Source: Nonomuraea sp. SBT364
GTDB lineage: Bacteria; Actinomycetota; Actinomycetes; Streptosporangiales; Streptosporangiaceae
Assembly: GCF_001083785.1 (NCBI RefSeq)
Contig: NZ_LAVL01000012.1
Coordinates: forward strand, 47,836 to 111,835
Reading direction: 5' to 3'
DNA: 64,000 nucleotides
Shown: piece by piece, positions 26,234-35,818 of the stretch
How positions within the stretch are numbered: the stretch's first letter is position 1
How the letters are laid out: every line of letters starts with the position of its first letter
Translations under genes and position numbers: made by a program
Notes under the pieces: model-generated
What the model was told of the DNA's origin: nothing
The model's database searches: none
Seen by the model: only the letters and a program-made list of their open reading frames with translations

Positions 26234-27148
26234 TCACCCGATCCCGAGTGAGCCGGAGACTTTCTGGAGGCTGTCCAGCAGCGGGCGCAGCAGCGGATGG
26301 GACTCGGCGCCGCGCCGGACCGCGGCGAACACGCGGCGCTCCGGGCCCGGCGTGTGGTGCACCGTGACGCCGGGGAGCGTCATGTCGCGCAGCGCCAGCC
26401 GGGGCACCAGGGCGACCCCCGCCCCCGCGCCGACCAGCGCCACCACGGCACGGAAGTCGTCCGAGCAGTGCGCGAACCGGGGGGAGAAGCCGGCCTGCTC
26501 GCAGGCGAAGGCGATCACGTCGTGCACCGGATTGCCGGGGTAGGGCCCGATCCACCTCTCCCCACTCGCTGCACCGAGGCCGAGCGGTGGGTCGCCGGTG
26601 CCGGCGAGGGGGTGGTCGTGCGGGAGGACGAGGTCGAACGGCTCGGCGTACAGGGGGACGCGGAACAGGCGGCGGTCGGCGGCGTCGGGGCCGCCTCGGT
26701 ACTCGACGGCGATGGCCACGTCGGCCTCCCCGTCGAGGAGCATGGCCAGGCTCTGGTGCCCTTCGGCGTCGCGGACCCGTAGCTGGATGCCGGGCGCGGC
26801 GGCGCGCAGCGCGACGATCGCGGGGGAGAGCACGGCGCTGATCGCGGTGGCGAAGCAGGCCGCGGTGACCTCGCCCGCCGCCCCCGTGGCGTAGGCGGCC
26901 ACCTCGGCCTCGGCGCGTTCGAGCTGGGCCAGCACCTCGTTCGCGTGGGCGAGCATGATCTTGCCGACGGCGGTGAGGCGGACGCCGCGGCCGTCGCGGA
27001 CGAACAGCCGGTGCCCCACCTCGTGCTCCAGGGCGACGAGCTGCTGGGAGACGGCCGACGGCGTCAGGTGGAGCGTCGCCGCCGCGGCGGTGACCGTGCC
27101 GTGGTCGGCCACCGCGCGCAGCGTGCGCAGCCGCCGCGTGTCGATCAC
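26234..27148 (-). CDS. LysR-family transcriptional regulator
   Basis: A 304-residue LysR protein. The N-terminal helix-turn-helix reads LRTLRAVADHGTVTAAAATLHLTPSAVSQQLVALEHEVGHRLF; the co-inducer domain follows from about residue 90 (AAGEVTAACFATAISAVLSPAI). I use the GTG reading VIDTRRLRTL; a GTG six codons upstream (27166) is also possible. It lies in the same direction as and about 35 bases after kbl, so it could be co-transcribed with threonine catabolism or be independent. The ligand is unknown. Confidence 0.9.
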   Translation of the reverse strand: MIDTRRLRTLRAVADHGTVTAAAATLHLTPSAVSQQLVALEHEVGHRLFVRDGRGVRLTAVGKIMLAHANEVLAQLERAEAEVAAYATGAAGEVTAACFATAISAVLSPAIVALRAAAPGIQLRVRDAEGHQSLAMLLDGEADVAIAVEYRGGPDAADRRLFRVPLYAEPFDLVLPHDHPLAGTGDPPLGLGAASGERWIGPYPGNPVHDVIAFACEQAGFSPRFAHCSDDFRAVVALVGAGAGVALVPRLALRDMTLPGVTVHHTPGPERRVFAAVRRGAESHPLLRPLLDSLQKVSGSLGIG

Positions 27149-27182
27149 GCCGCGGGAAGAAGTCACGCCTGCGAGGATAGGG

Positions 27183-28352
<1,170 letters not shown>

Positions 28353-28354
28353 AT

Positions 28355-29455
28355 TCAGGCGCTCCTGTTCGTGGTCGCGGCCGCTTCGGCCTGCGTTGGC
28401 CCGTCGCTCGCTCTCTCCGGCCAGGCTCCTTCGCTCCAGTCGAGGATGACCTTGCCGGTGCGGCCGCTCGCGGCCGTGTCGAAGGCGGCGTCGAACTCGT
28501 CGTAGGGGAACCGGTCGGTGATCACCGGGGTGAGGTCGAGTCCCTTCTCCAGCAGGACCGACATGTTGTACCAGGTCTCGAACATCTCGCGGCCGTAGAT
28601 GCCCTTGATGGTGAGCATCGAGGTGACGACCGTCGCCCAGTCGATCGGGAACTCCTCGGCGGGCAGCCCGAGCATGGCGATCCGGCCGCCGTGGGTCATG
28701 TGCGCGATCATGTCGCGCATCGCCGCGGGGTTGCCGGACATCTCCAGCCCCACGTCGAAGCCCTCGCGCATGTCGAGGCGGCGCATGCCGTCGGCGATGG
28801 TGTCGCGCGAGACGTTCAGCGCGAGGTTGACGCCGAGCTTGCCGGCCAGGTTGAGCCGCTCGTCGCTGACGTCGGTGATCGCCACGTGGCGGGCGCCCAC
28901 GTGGGTGGCGACGGCCGCCGCCATCAGCCCGATCGGGCCGGCTCCGGTGATCAGCACGTCCTCGCCGACCAGGGGGAAGGACAGCGCGGTGTGCACGGCG
29001 TTGCCGAACGGGTCGAAGATGGCCGCCACGTCGGGGTGCACGGGCACCCGGTGCACCCACACGTTGGTGGCGGGCAGCGTCACGTACTCGGCGAACGCGC
29101 CGTCGCGGTTGACGCCGAGGCCGATGGTGTTGCGGCACAGGTGGCGGCGGCCGGCCATGCAGTTGCGGCATTTGCCGCAGACGATGTGGCCCTCGCCGCT
29201 GACCAGGTCGCCGACCGCGATGTCCTCGACGCCGGGGGCCACGTCCACCACGTGCCCGGAGAACTCGTGTCCCACGATGAGCGGAAGCTCCAGTGTTTGC
29301 CGCGCCCAGTCATCAAATTTCCGGATATGCAGGTCCGTGCCGCATATGCCGGTGCGCAGAACCCTGATCTTCACCTCGCCCGGCCCCACCTCGGGCTCCG
29401 GGACGTCGACCAGCCAGAGCCCGGGCTCCGCCCTCTCCTTGACCAGCGCTTTCAT
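28355..29455 (-). CDS. tdh: L-threonine 3-dehydrogenase
   Basis: A 366-residue zinc medium-chain dehydrogenase that oxidises L-threonine to 2-amino-3-oxobutanoate with NAD. The catalytic zinc site is in [16 protein letters not shown] and [11 protein letters not shown], and the four structural-zinc Cys are in [15 protein letters not shown]. The NAD motif is [15 protein letters not shown]. The family normally ends near KVILDW; this copy has about 27 further residues rich in Ala, Glu and Thr. The ATG at 29455 has GGGGG nine bases upstream and is preferred over an ATG three codons earlier. It heads the tdh-kbl operon. Confidence 0.96.
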   Translation of the reverse strand: MKALVKERAEPGLWLVDVPEPEVGPGEVKIRVLRTGICGTDLHIRKFDDWARQTLELPLIVGHEFSGHVVDVAPGVEDIAVGDLVSGEGHIVCGKCRNCMAGRRHLCRNTIGLGVNRDGAFAEYVTLPATNVWVHRVPVHPDVAAIFDPFGNAVHTALSFPLVGEDVLITGAGPIGLMAAAVATHVGARHVAITDVSDERLNLAGKLGVNLALNVSRDTIADGMRRLDMREGFDVGLEMSGNPAAMRDMIAHMTHGGRIAMLGLPAEEFPIDWATVVTSMLTIKGIYGREMFETWYNMSVLLEKGLDLTPVITDRFPYDEFDAAFDTAASGRTGKVILDWSEGAWPERASDGPTQAEAAATTNRSA

Positions 29456-29569
29456 CGCGTGCATCCCCCTCGATCCGAACCTAACGCACTGTGCCGCCTC
29501 CCCCTCCCGCGTGTCCATCGAGGGATTCTTAACTGCCCCCCAAGCTCTGCTTCACGCCGCAGGCAGCGA

Positions 29570-29592
29570 TTACGTAAGGCACTTGATTAAGT
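29570..29592. promoter_or_regulatory. AT-rich palindromes before the ROK gene
   Basis: TTACGTAA (29570-29577) is a perfect 8-base palindrome, and ACTTGATTAAGT (29581-29592) has perfect ACTT/AAGT ends. They lie 33-55 bases before the ROK start, in an otherwise GC-rich gap also facing tdh. ROK repressors bind AT-rich dyads, so autoregulation is plausible. Confidence 0.4.
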
Positions 29593-29624
29593 AGGCTGAC
29601 CGTCCTGACGACGGAAGGAACCCG

Positions 29625-30755
29625 GTGCGACAGCAGAGCGGCGACGCCTCCCTCCTGCGCAGGCTCAACTCGGCGGCCATCCTGCGCATCCTGCGCGAGC
29701 ACGAGGTGGCGACGCTCTCCGAGCTGGCCAGGGCGGCCCGCGTGTCCCGCCCGACGGCCGAGGTGATCGTCGAGGACCTGATCGCCGAGGGCTGGGCGGA
29801 GGAGTGCGCCGAGGAGCAGGGCGACCGCCAGCGCGGCAGGCCGGCCAAGCGGTTCAGGTTCCGCGCCTCGTCGGGGCATGTCGTGGGGGTGGGCGTGGGC
29901 GGCTCGACGCTGCGCGCGATGGTCTGCGACCTCGGCGGCACGATCGTGGCCGCGCACCACGTGCCCAATTACGCGATGCCGGCAGGGGAGCGGCTCGACG
30001 CGATCGTGGAGCTGGTCGCCGACGTGGCCGGGCGGGCGGGCACGGCCGTGGCCGACCTGGCCGCCGTGGGCGTGGGCACCACCGGCGTGGTGGACGGCGC
30101 GGGCCGGGTGGTCAAGAGCGTCGTGCTGCCCGGCTGGACCGGCGTCGACCTCCAGGGCGAGCTGGGCCGCAGGCTCCCGGCCCCGGTGCTGGTGGAGAAT
30201 GACATGCGGCTGGCCGTGCTGGCCGAGCACTGGCGCGGCACGGCCCGAGGCCACAGCGACGTGGTCTACCTGTTCACCGGCAACCGTCTCGGCATCGGCC
30301 TGCTGATCGGCGGCCGGCCGCACCGGGGCGCGCACGCGGCCTCCGGCGAGATCGGACGGCAGGCCGGTGACCAGTGGCAGGCGTTCCGGCACCTGGCGGA
30401 CTTCGCCATGGCCGCGGAGCCGGGGGAGCTGCGCACGCACCGGCAGGCGGCCGACTTCGCGCTGGCCCGCGCCGAGGAGGGCGACGCGGGCGCGGCCGAG
30501 GCGGTCCGGGCGTTCGCCACGCACCTGGGCGCGGGCCTGCTCACGCTGGTCAATCCCCTGGACCCGGAGCTGGTGGTGATCGGCGGGAGCCTGTCGCGGG
30601 CCGGTGACCTGCTGGTGGAGCCGATCCGGGAGTTCCTCGACGACCGCTGCCTCTACCCGCCCAAGGTCGTCGCCTCCACCCTGGGCTCGGAGTCCATCAC
30701 CCTGGGCGCGATCCGATGGGCGCTCAACCACGCTGACCAGACCCTTTTTACATAG
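29625..30755 (+). CDS. ROK-family sugar-responsive transcriptional regulator
   Basis: A 376-residue NagC/XylR-like ROK protein. The N-terminal winged helix (LRILREHEVATLSELARAARVSRPTAEVIVEDL) is followed by a sugar-kinase-like fold with VGVGGSTLRAMVCDLGG and VLVENDMRLAVLAEHW. The ROK Cys-rich zinc motif is not obvious; the corresponding region reads RGAHAASGEIGRQAG. The GTG has GGAAGGA five bases upstream. It sits directly before a damaged sugar-binding lipoprotein gene and a Gfo/Idh/MocA dehydrogenase, so it probably regulated a carbohydrate uptake and breakdown unit. Confidence 0.93.
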   Translation: MRQQSGDASLLRRLNSAAILRILREHEVATLSELARAARVSRPTAEVIVEDLIAEGWAEECAEEQGDRQRGRPAKRFRFRASSGHVVGVGVGGSTLRAMVCDLGGTIVAAHHVPNYAMPAGERLDAIVELVADVAGRAGTAVADLAAVGVGTTGVVDGAGRVVKSVVLPGWTGVDLQGELGRRLPAPVLVENDMRLAVLAEHWRGTARGHSDVVYLFTGNRLGIGLLIGGRPHRGAHAASGEIGRQAGDQWQAFRHLADFAMAAEPGELRTHRQAADFALARAEEGDAGAAEAVRAFATHLGAGLLTLVNPLDPELVVIGGSLSRAGDLLVEPIREFLDDRCLYPPKVVASTLGSESITLGAIRWALNHADQTLFT

Positions 30756-30768
30756 GTGGCTTGGATAA

Positions 30769-30803
30769 TTCAGTCACGACATCATCACAGATGAGTCGCT
30801 GAA
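30769..30803. other. Imperfect dyad between ROK and solute-binding gene
   Basis: TTCAG, CGAC and CATC on the left (30769-30786) are mirrored by GATG, GTCG and CTGAA on the right (30790-30803). It lies 14 bases after the ROK stop and about 70 bases before the lipoprotein start. It may be a terminator or a ROK operator; no T tract follows. Confidence 0.35.
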
Positions 30804-30873
30804 CCGTACCTTCTGCTCGTTCGTGTGCAAATATCTCTAGTTGTCTGCATAAATGTCCGCTACCTTCCAGGCC

Positions 30874-31746
30874 ATGGCACGCAAGCTGTGGGCGCTGATC
30901 TGCGCCGGAGTGCTGGGCCTCGCGGGATGTGGCTCGTCGGACGGCGGGGACGCCGGCGGCAAGGTCACGCTGACCTACGCCATCTGGGACAACGAGAACC
31001 AGGGCGAGGCCATGGGCAAGATCGTCAAGGAGTTCACCCGTACCCACCCGGACATCGACGTCGAGATCCAGTTCACCCCGAACAAGGAGTATGGACCAAG
31101 CTCCAGACGGCCGCCGCGGGCGGCAGCGCCCCGGACGTGTTCCGGATGAACGGCCCGCGCATCGGCCTGTACGCCTCCCAGGGCGCCCTGATGCCCATCA
31201 GCGACCGGATCGCCGAGGACAAGGTCGACCTGGGCAAGTTCCCCAAGTCGCTGGTCGACCTCTACACGCTGGACGGCAAGCAGTACGGCATCCCGACTGG
31301 ACCTGGGACGTACAACACGATCTACCAGGCCGGCGGACAGGTCATCTCCGAGGACAAGAAGAAGTCCGGCTACGACGACCCCGCCACGATCGAGGGCCTG
31401 AAGTTCTGGAAGGGCCTGCTCGACGCCGGGGTGTCGCCGTCCATCCAGCAGATGACCGACAACGACCCGATCGAGATGTTCAAGAGCGGCAAGCTCGCCA
31501 TGTGGTACGACGGCTCCTTCGACGCCCCCCAGTACTTCCGCACCGAGGGCCTGAACGCCGACGTCGCACCGCTGCCCGCCGGCCCCGGCGGCGAGGCCAC
31601 GATCATCCACGGCCTGGCCAGCGTCGTCTACGCCAAGACCCCGCATCCCGAGCAGGCGTGGGAGTTCCTGAAGTTCCTCGGCTCCGAGACGGCCAACCGC
31701 ATCCAGGCCGAGTCCGGCGCCGTCAGCCTTCACCGGCTCCAAGTAA
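30874..31746 (+). pseudogene. Decayed carbohydrate ABC-transporter substrate-binding lipoprotein
   Basis: The start encodes a good lipoprotein signal (ARKLWALICAGVLGLAGC) and an SBP_bac_1 N-terminus up to EIQFTPNKEY. One base is then missing at about 31091 and the sequence resumes one frame over with WTKLQTAAAGGSAPDVFRMN. The family's YGIP segment (about 31290) jumps almost directly to YNTIYQAGGQVISEDKK, so about 60 residues are absent, with an out-of-frame WTWD remnant between. The end (ESGAV) shifts frame again and runs AFTGSK to a TAA, lacking the last 80 or so residues. About 870 bases remain of an expected 1.3 kb, and no permease genes follow. The dehydrogenase gene begins 16 bases on. 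Assembly error is possible but three lesions make decay likelier. Confidence 0.8.
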
Positions 31747-31762
31747 CAGTGGAAGGACAGCA

Positions 31763-32932
31763 GTGGAAGACCTGCGTTTCGGCGTCATCGGCCTCGGCCT
31801 TCGCGTGAGCCTGGCCACGGCCGCCCACCAGCCCGGCCGTGGGTCGGTGGTGGCCGCCGTCTGCGACACCGACCCGGTGACGCTCAAGGAGCAGGCCGCG
31901 CGCTTCGGCGACCCGGTGACCACCCCGGACTACCGGGAACTGCTCGGCCGCGACGACCTCGACGCGATCATCGTGCTGACGCCCGACGACACCCACGAGG
32001 AGATCGCGATCGCCTGCCTGGAGGCGGGCAAGACCGTCTACCTGGAGAAGCCGCTGGCCATCACCGTCGAGGGCTGCGACGCCATCCTGCGCGCCGCCCG
32101 CGACACCGGCACCCGCCTGTACGTGGGCCACAACATGCGGCACATGGGCGTCGTCCGGCTGATGCGCGACATCATCGGCCGGGGCGACATCGGCGAGCCG
32201 AAGACCGTCTGGGTACGCCACTTCGTCTCCTACGGCGGCGACTACTACTTCAAGGACTGGCACGCCGACCGCAGCCGCACCACCGGCCTGCTGCTGCAGA
32301 AGGCCGCCCACGACCTCGACGTGCTGCACTGGCTGGCCGGCGGCTACACCACCCGCGTCAACGCCATGGGCGACCTCACGCTCTACGGTGACCTGCCGCG
32401 CCGAGAGCCCGGCACCCCGCGCCCCGACGGCTGGCTGCGGGACTACGACTGGCCGCCCACCCGCCGCCGCGACCTCCACCACGTCGTCGACGTCGAGGAC
32501 GTCTCGGTCATGAACATGCGCCTCGACAACGGCGTCATCGCCGCCTACCAGCAGTGCCACTTCACCCCCGACTACTGGCGCAACTACACCGTCGTCGGCA
32601 CCGAGGGCCGCCTGGAGAACTTCGGCGACGGCCCAGGCGACACCGTCAAGGTGTGGAACACCGGCCCCACCGGCTACCGCGACGACTGCGACATCGCCTA
32701 CCGGGTCCCGCGCGCGCAGGGCTCCCACGGCGGCGCCGACCTGGAGATCGTCGGGGAGTTCCGCCGGTTCGTGCGCGAGGGCGGCGTCACCGACACCTCA
32801 CCGGTGGCGGCCCGCATGAGCGTCGCGGCCGGCTACATGGCCACCATGTCGCTGCGCGATGGCGGCCTGCCGTACGACGTCCCGCCCCTGGACCCGGAGC
32901 TGGCCGTGTACTTCTACGCCGGACAGCGCTGA
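31763..32932 (+). CDS. Gfo/Idh/MocA-family oxidoreductase
   Basis: A 389-residue NAD(P)-dependent sugar or inositol dehydrogenase-like protein. The Rossmann motif GVIGLGLRVSLATAA, the catalytic EKP motif in VYLEKPLAITVEG and the KAAHDLDVLHWL block (DxxH-like) are intact. The GTG start has GGAAGGA five bases upstream. Its position after a ROK regulator and a sugar-binding protein gene points to carbohydrate or cyclitol metabolism. The gene itself shows no damage although its upstream neighbour does. Confidence 0.9.
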   Translation: MEDLRFGVIGLGLRVSLATAAHQPGRGSVVAAVCDTDPVTLKEQAARFGDPVTTPDYRELLGRDDLDAIIVLTPDDTHEEIAIACLEAGKTVYLEKPLAITVEGCDAILRAARDTGTRLYVGHNMRHMGVVRLMRDIIGRGDIGEPKTVWVRHFVSYGGDYYFKDWHADRSRTTGLLLQKAAHDLDVLHWLAGGYTTRVNAMGDLTLYGDLPRREPGTPRPDGWLRDYDWPPTRRRDLHHVVDVEDVSVMNMRLDNGVIAAYQQCHFTPDYWRNYTVVGTEGRLENFGDGPGDTVKVWNTGPTGYRDDCDIAYRVPRAQGSHGGADLEIVGEFRRFVREGGVTDTSPVAARMSVAAGYMATMSLRDGGLPYDVPPLDPELAVYFYAGQR

Positions 32933-32975
32933 CCGGGAACCCGGGGCTGCGCCCGGACAGTACGTAGATGTGGAC

Positions 32976-33563
32976 ATGTCTGCACGCGCGCGCATCCGTG
33001 CCGGAGACCCGGGCGCCTTCGAGGAGTTGTTCGACGACTACGCCAAGGCCGTCTACAACCATGCCTTCCGGCTCACCGGTGACTGGTCGGCGGCCGAGGA
33101 CCTGATGGCCCTGACGTTCCTGGAGGCGTGGCGGTTGCGCCGCAGGATCGACGGGGAGGGCGGCTCGCTGCGGCCCTGGCTGCTCGGCATCGCCACCAAC
33201 GTGGCGCGCAACGCCCGGCGGTCCGCGCGCAGGCACGAGGCCGCGCTCGCCCGCATGCCGCGCGGCGAGCCGGTACCGGACTTCGCCGACGAGGTGGTGG
33301 GGCGCATCGACGACGCCGGCCGGCTGGCCGCCGTCCGCGAGGCGTACGGCAGGCTGCGCCGCCAGGAGCAGGACGTGTTCGCGCTGTGCGTGTGGGCCGG
33401 GCTCGACCACGCCGAGGCGGCCCAGGCGCTGGGCGTGCCCGTGGGCACCGTCAAGTCCCGGCTGTCGCGGGCCCGCAGGAAACTCGCCGAATACGCGGAA
33501 CCACCGCCCGCGGCCCGACAGGTAGTAGGTGACCGAGGCCCCGACAAGGAGGAGATCCGATGA
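32976..33563 (+). CDS. ECF-type RNA polymerase sigma factor
   Basis: A 195-residue sigma-70 family protein. Region 2 (FEELFDDYAKAVYNHAFRLTGDWSAAEDLMALTF) and region 4 (QEQDVFALCVWAGLDHAEAAQALGVPVGTVKSRLSRARRKL) are complete. The C-terminus is short and ends in a basic/acidic tail. The ATG at 32976 follows GTGGAC; a GTG two codons upstream is possible. It overlaps the next gene by four bases (ATGA), and that gene encodes a membrane protein likely to act with it. Confidence 0.92.
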   Translation: MSARARIRAGDPGAFEELFDDYAKAVYNHAFRLTGDWSAAEDLMALTFLEAWRLRRRIDGEGGSLRPWLLGIATNVARNARRSARRHEAALARMPRGEPVPDFADEVVGRIDDAGRLAAVREAYGRLRRQEQDVFALCVWAGLDHAEAAQALGVPVGTVKSRLSRARRKLAEYAEPPPAARQVVGDRGPDKEEIR

Positions 33564-34147
33564 CCTGGCCAGAACGTGATCTTCCCGAGGGGCGTCACCG
33601 GCTGCTCAAGGAGTTCGTGATGAACGAGATCGACGCCAAGCCCCGCCGGCGTGTCCTGCGCCCCGCCGTCCTGGCTCCCGCACTGGCGCTCGCCGTGGCG
33701 GCGGTGGCCGCGCCCCTGCTGCTGGGCGGCGGCACCCCCGCCCACGCGGTGGCGAGCAACCCCGACGGCACCCTGACCATCACCATCGCCCAGGCCAAGG
33801 ACCCCGACGGCCTGGAGAGCACGCTGCGCTCGATGGGCGTGAACGCGGTGGTCGACTACATCCCGACGGGCAAGCGCTGCGCCACCCAGCCGCGCGGCGA
33901 CTTCCTGCCCCGCGAGGAGGTCAGGAACCCCGCCGACGGCCGGCCGTTCTTCATCTGGCCCCCCACCGAGCCCGGGTACGTGATCGACCCCGGCGCGGTG
34001 AAGCCGGGGCAGACGGCGGTGCTGGAGTTCAGCGTGTCGGCCGACGAACGGGTGGCGGGCATCTGGGTCGGCCTGTCCACCGGCCCGGTCGCCCCCTGCG
34101 ACCTCATCGACAGCGACCAGGCCCCCCTCGGCCCCCCGCAGAGCTGA
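33560..34147 (+). CDS. Membrane-anchored partner of the sigma factor
   Basis: A 195-residue protein with a short cytoplasmic head (LPEGRHRLLKEFVMNEID), one membrane helix (VLAPALALAVAAVAAPLLLGG, about residues 37-57) and an extracytoplasmic domain of about 140 residues. That domain includes DGLESTLRSMGVNAVVDYIPTGKRC and two Cys residues. Its start overlaps the sigma stop, so the two are coupled. Actinobacterial sigma genes often carry such a partner that may act as sensor or anti-sigma factor; here there is no zinc anti-sigma motif, so that role is a guess. Confidence 0.8.
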   Translation: MTWPERDLPEGRHRLLKEFVMNEIDAKPRRRVLRPAVLAPALALAVAAVAAPLLLGGGTPAHAVASNPDGTLTITIAQAKDPDGLESTLRSMGVNAVVDYIPTGKRCATQPRGDFLPREEVRNPADGRPFFIWPPTEPGYVIDPGAVKPGQTAVLEFSVSADERVAGIWVGLSTGPVAPCDLIDSDQAPLGPPQS

Positions 34148-34161
34148 TCCCTCCCACAGGA

Positions 34162-34187
34162 CCCGCCGCACCGTCCGGTGCGGCGGG
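34162..34187. terminator. Strong bidirectional terminator hairpin
   Basis: CCCGCCGCACCG (34162-34173) and CGGTGCGGCGGG (34176-34187) are perfect 12-base arms separated by two bases. The hairpin lies between the convergent sigma-partner gene and the SPFH gene and should end both transcripts. Confidence 0.8.
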
Positions 34188-34196
34188 CACGGGCGG

Positions 34197-35303
34197 TCAG
34201 CGTCCCGGCTCGCGGTGCTGTCTGTCCGGGTCGGCGGCCGCGGCGTCGTCGCGGTCCAGGCCAGGGAAGGGCGACGGCTGCTGGGCGCCCTGGGTGAGCT
34301 GGCGGGGGCCGTTGGGGCTCTCGGCGTCCTGGGCGTCGGCGACGGCCTCGGCCGCGGCTTCCGACGCCTTGGCGATCTCCTCGTCCATGGCCGACGTCTC
34401 CGGCGCCTCCTCGCGGGTGGCGGTCGAGCGGGGCAGCGCCTCGGTGAAGGCCTTCGACACGCCCTGCAGGGCCGAGGTGACCTCGCTGGGGATGACCCAG
34501 AACGTGTTGCCCTCGCCCTGCGCGAGCTGCGGCAGCACCTGCAGATACTGGTAGGCCAGCAGCTTGGGATCGGGGTCGTTGCGGTGGACGGCCTGGAAGA
34601 CCTGGTCGATGGCGCGCGACTCGCCTTCGGCCTGGAGGATGGCGGCGGCGCGCTGGCCCTCGGCGCGCAGGATGCTGCTCTGCTTGTCACCTTCGGCGGT
34701 GAGGATCTGCGACTGGCGCTGGCCCTCGGCGTTGAGGATGGCGGCGCGCTTGTCCCGTTCGGCGCGCATCTGCTTCTCCATCGCGTCCTTGATGGTCTTG
34801 GGCGGGTCGATGGCCTTGATCTCGACCCGGTTGACCCGGATGCCCCATTTGCCGGTCGCCTCGTCCAGGACGCCGCGCAGCTGGCTGTTGATGGTGTCGC
34901 GGGAGGTCAGCGTCTTCTCCAGGTCCATGGAGCCGACGACGTTACGCAGGGTGGTGACCGTGAGCTGTTCGACGGCCTGGATGTAGTTGGCGATCTCGTA
35001 GGCGGCGGCGCGCGGGTCGGTGACCTGGAAGTAGAGGACGGTGTCGATCTCGACGACCAGGTTGTCCTCGGTGATGACCGGCTGGGGGCGGAACGACACC
35101 ACCTGCTCGCGCAGGTCGATCACCGGATAGACGCGGTCCACGTACGGGATGACGAAGTTGAGGCCCGGCTTGAGCGTGCGGTGGTAACGGCCGAGGCGCT
35201 CGACGTTGCGGGCCCGGGCCTGCGGGATGATCCGCACGGCCTTGAGCACGGTGAACACCGCGAAGAGTATGACGAACAGGCCGACTAGCAACAGCGGATC
35301 CAT
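34197..35303 (-). CDS. SPFH/stomatin (band 7) family protein, QmcA-like
   Basis: A 368-residue membrane-scaffold protein. One N-terminal membrane helix (PLLLVGLFVILFAVFTVLKAV) precedes the SPFH domain. The domain has the typical AVRIIPQARARNVERLGRYHRTLKPGLNFVIPYVD start, a VISLREQV-like VIDLREQVVSFRPQPVIT and the ERDKRAAILNAEGQRQS coiled region. A disordered acidic tail follows. It is paired with an NfeD protein three bases upstream, the usual arrangement for membrane-quality-control partners. Roles in membrane microdomains are known for the family and inferred here. Confidence 0.94.
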   Translation of the reverse strand: MDPLLLVGLFVILFAVFTVLKAVRIIPQARARNVERLGRYHRTLKPGLNFVIPYVDRVYPVIDLREQVVSFRPQPVITEDNLVVEIDTVLYFQVTDPRAAAYEIANYIQAVEQLTVTTLRNVVGSMDLEKTLTSRDTINSQLRGVLDEATGKWGIRVNRVEIKAIDPPKTIKDAMEKQMRAERDKRAAILNAEGQRQSQILTAEGDKQSSILRAEGQRAAAILQAEGESRAIDQVFQAVHRNDPDPKLLAYQYLQVLPQLAQGEGNTFWVIPSEVTSALQGVSKAFTEALPRSTATREEAPETSAMDEEIAKASEAAAEAVADAQDAESPNGPRQLTQGAQQPSPFPGLDRDDAAAADPDRQHREPGR

Positions 35304-35306
35304 GGC

Positions 35307-35738
35307 TCACTCCCGGGGATATACGAGGGCGGTGGCACCTTCGATCTCGATGACATCGACGGTGGCGCCGGTGGGGATCACAAGGGTCTCGTCGTAGGCG
35401 CGGGCCGACCACTCCTCGCCGGCGAGGCGGATCCGGCCGTCTCGTCCGGTGACTTCGGAGACCACATAGGCGGGCTTGCCCACGAGCGCTTCGACGCCGA
35501 AGCGGCGTAGCTGGGGCTCGCGGATGTGGCGTTTGGCGATCGGCCGGATGACGACGAGGCCGGCCGCGGACGAGAGGGCGAACAGCAGCAGTTGCAGAGG
35601 GACGGGCAGGCCGAGGGCCGCGCCCGCCGCGGTCAGCAGGGAGGCGACGCCGAGCAGGCCGAGTGCCGCGGTGAGCGTGAAGATCTCGGCCACACCGAGG
35701 ACGACTGCGAGGATAATCCAGATGATCCATTCATCCAT
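35307..35738 (-). CDS. NfeD-family membrane protein
   Basis: A 143-residue protein with about three membrane helices (WIIWIILAVVLGVAEIFTLTAALGLLGVASLLTAAGAALGL and LLLFALSSAAGLVVI region) followed by a soluble OB-fold (LVGKPAYVVSEVTGRDGRIRLAGEEWSARA). NfeD proteins cooperate with SPFH proteins, the next gene, as a conserved pair. It begins at ATG with GGAGGG upstream and heads the two-gene operon. Confidence 0.93.
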   Translation of the reverse strand: MDEWIIWIILAVVLGVAEIFTLTAALGLLGVASLLTAAGAALGLPVPLQLLLFALSSAAGLVVIRPIAKRHIREPQLRRFGVEALVGKPAYVVSEVTGRDGRIRLAGEEWSARAYDETLVIPTGATVDVIEIEGATALVYPRE

Positions 35739-35818
35739 GCTCCGGCCCTCCTATAGGGACAACGGGCCTGTGTGGGGCACCGGTTCCCCCCTGTTCCACC
35801 GTAATGCCGGAAGCAGCG

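Noticed and set aside
24222..26555. Leftward open frame of 777 codons opposite the second GTPase
   Set aside because: Arg/Pro/His-rich shadow with no domain; the opposite strand has complete G motifs.
28353..29171. Upstream extension of the kbl frame through tdh
   Set aside because: The ATG at 28352 has a good ribosome site and gives the normal Kbl length; the extension is a tdh shadow.
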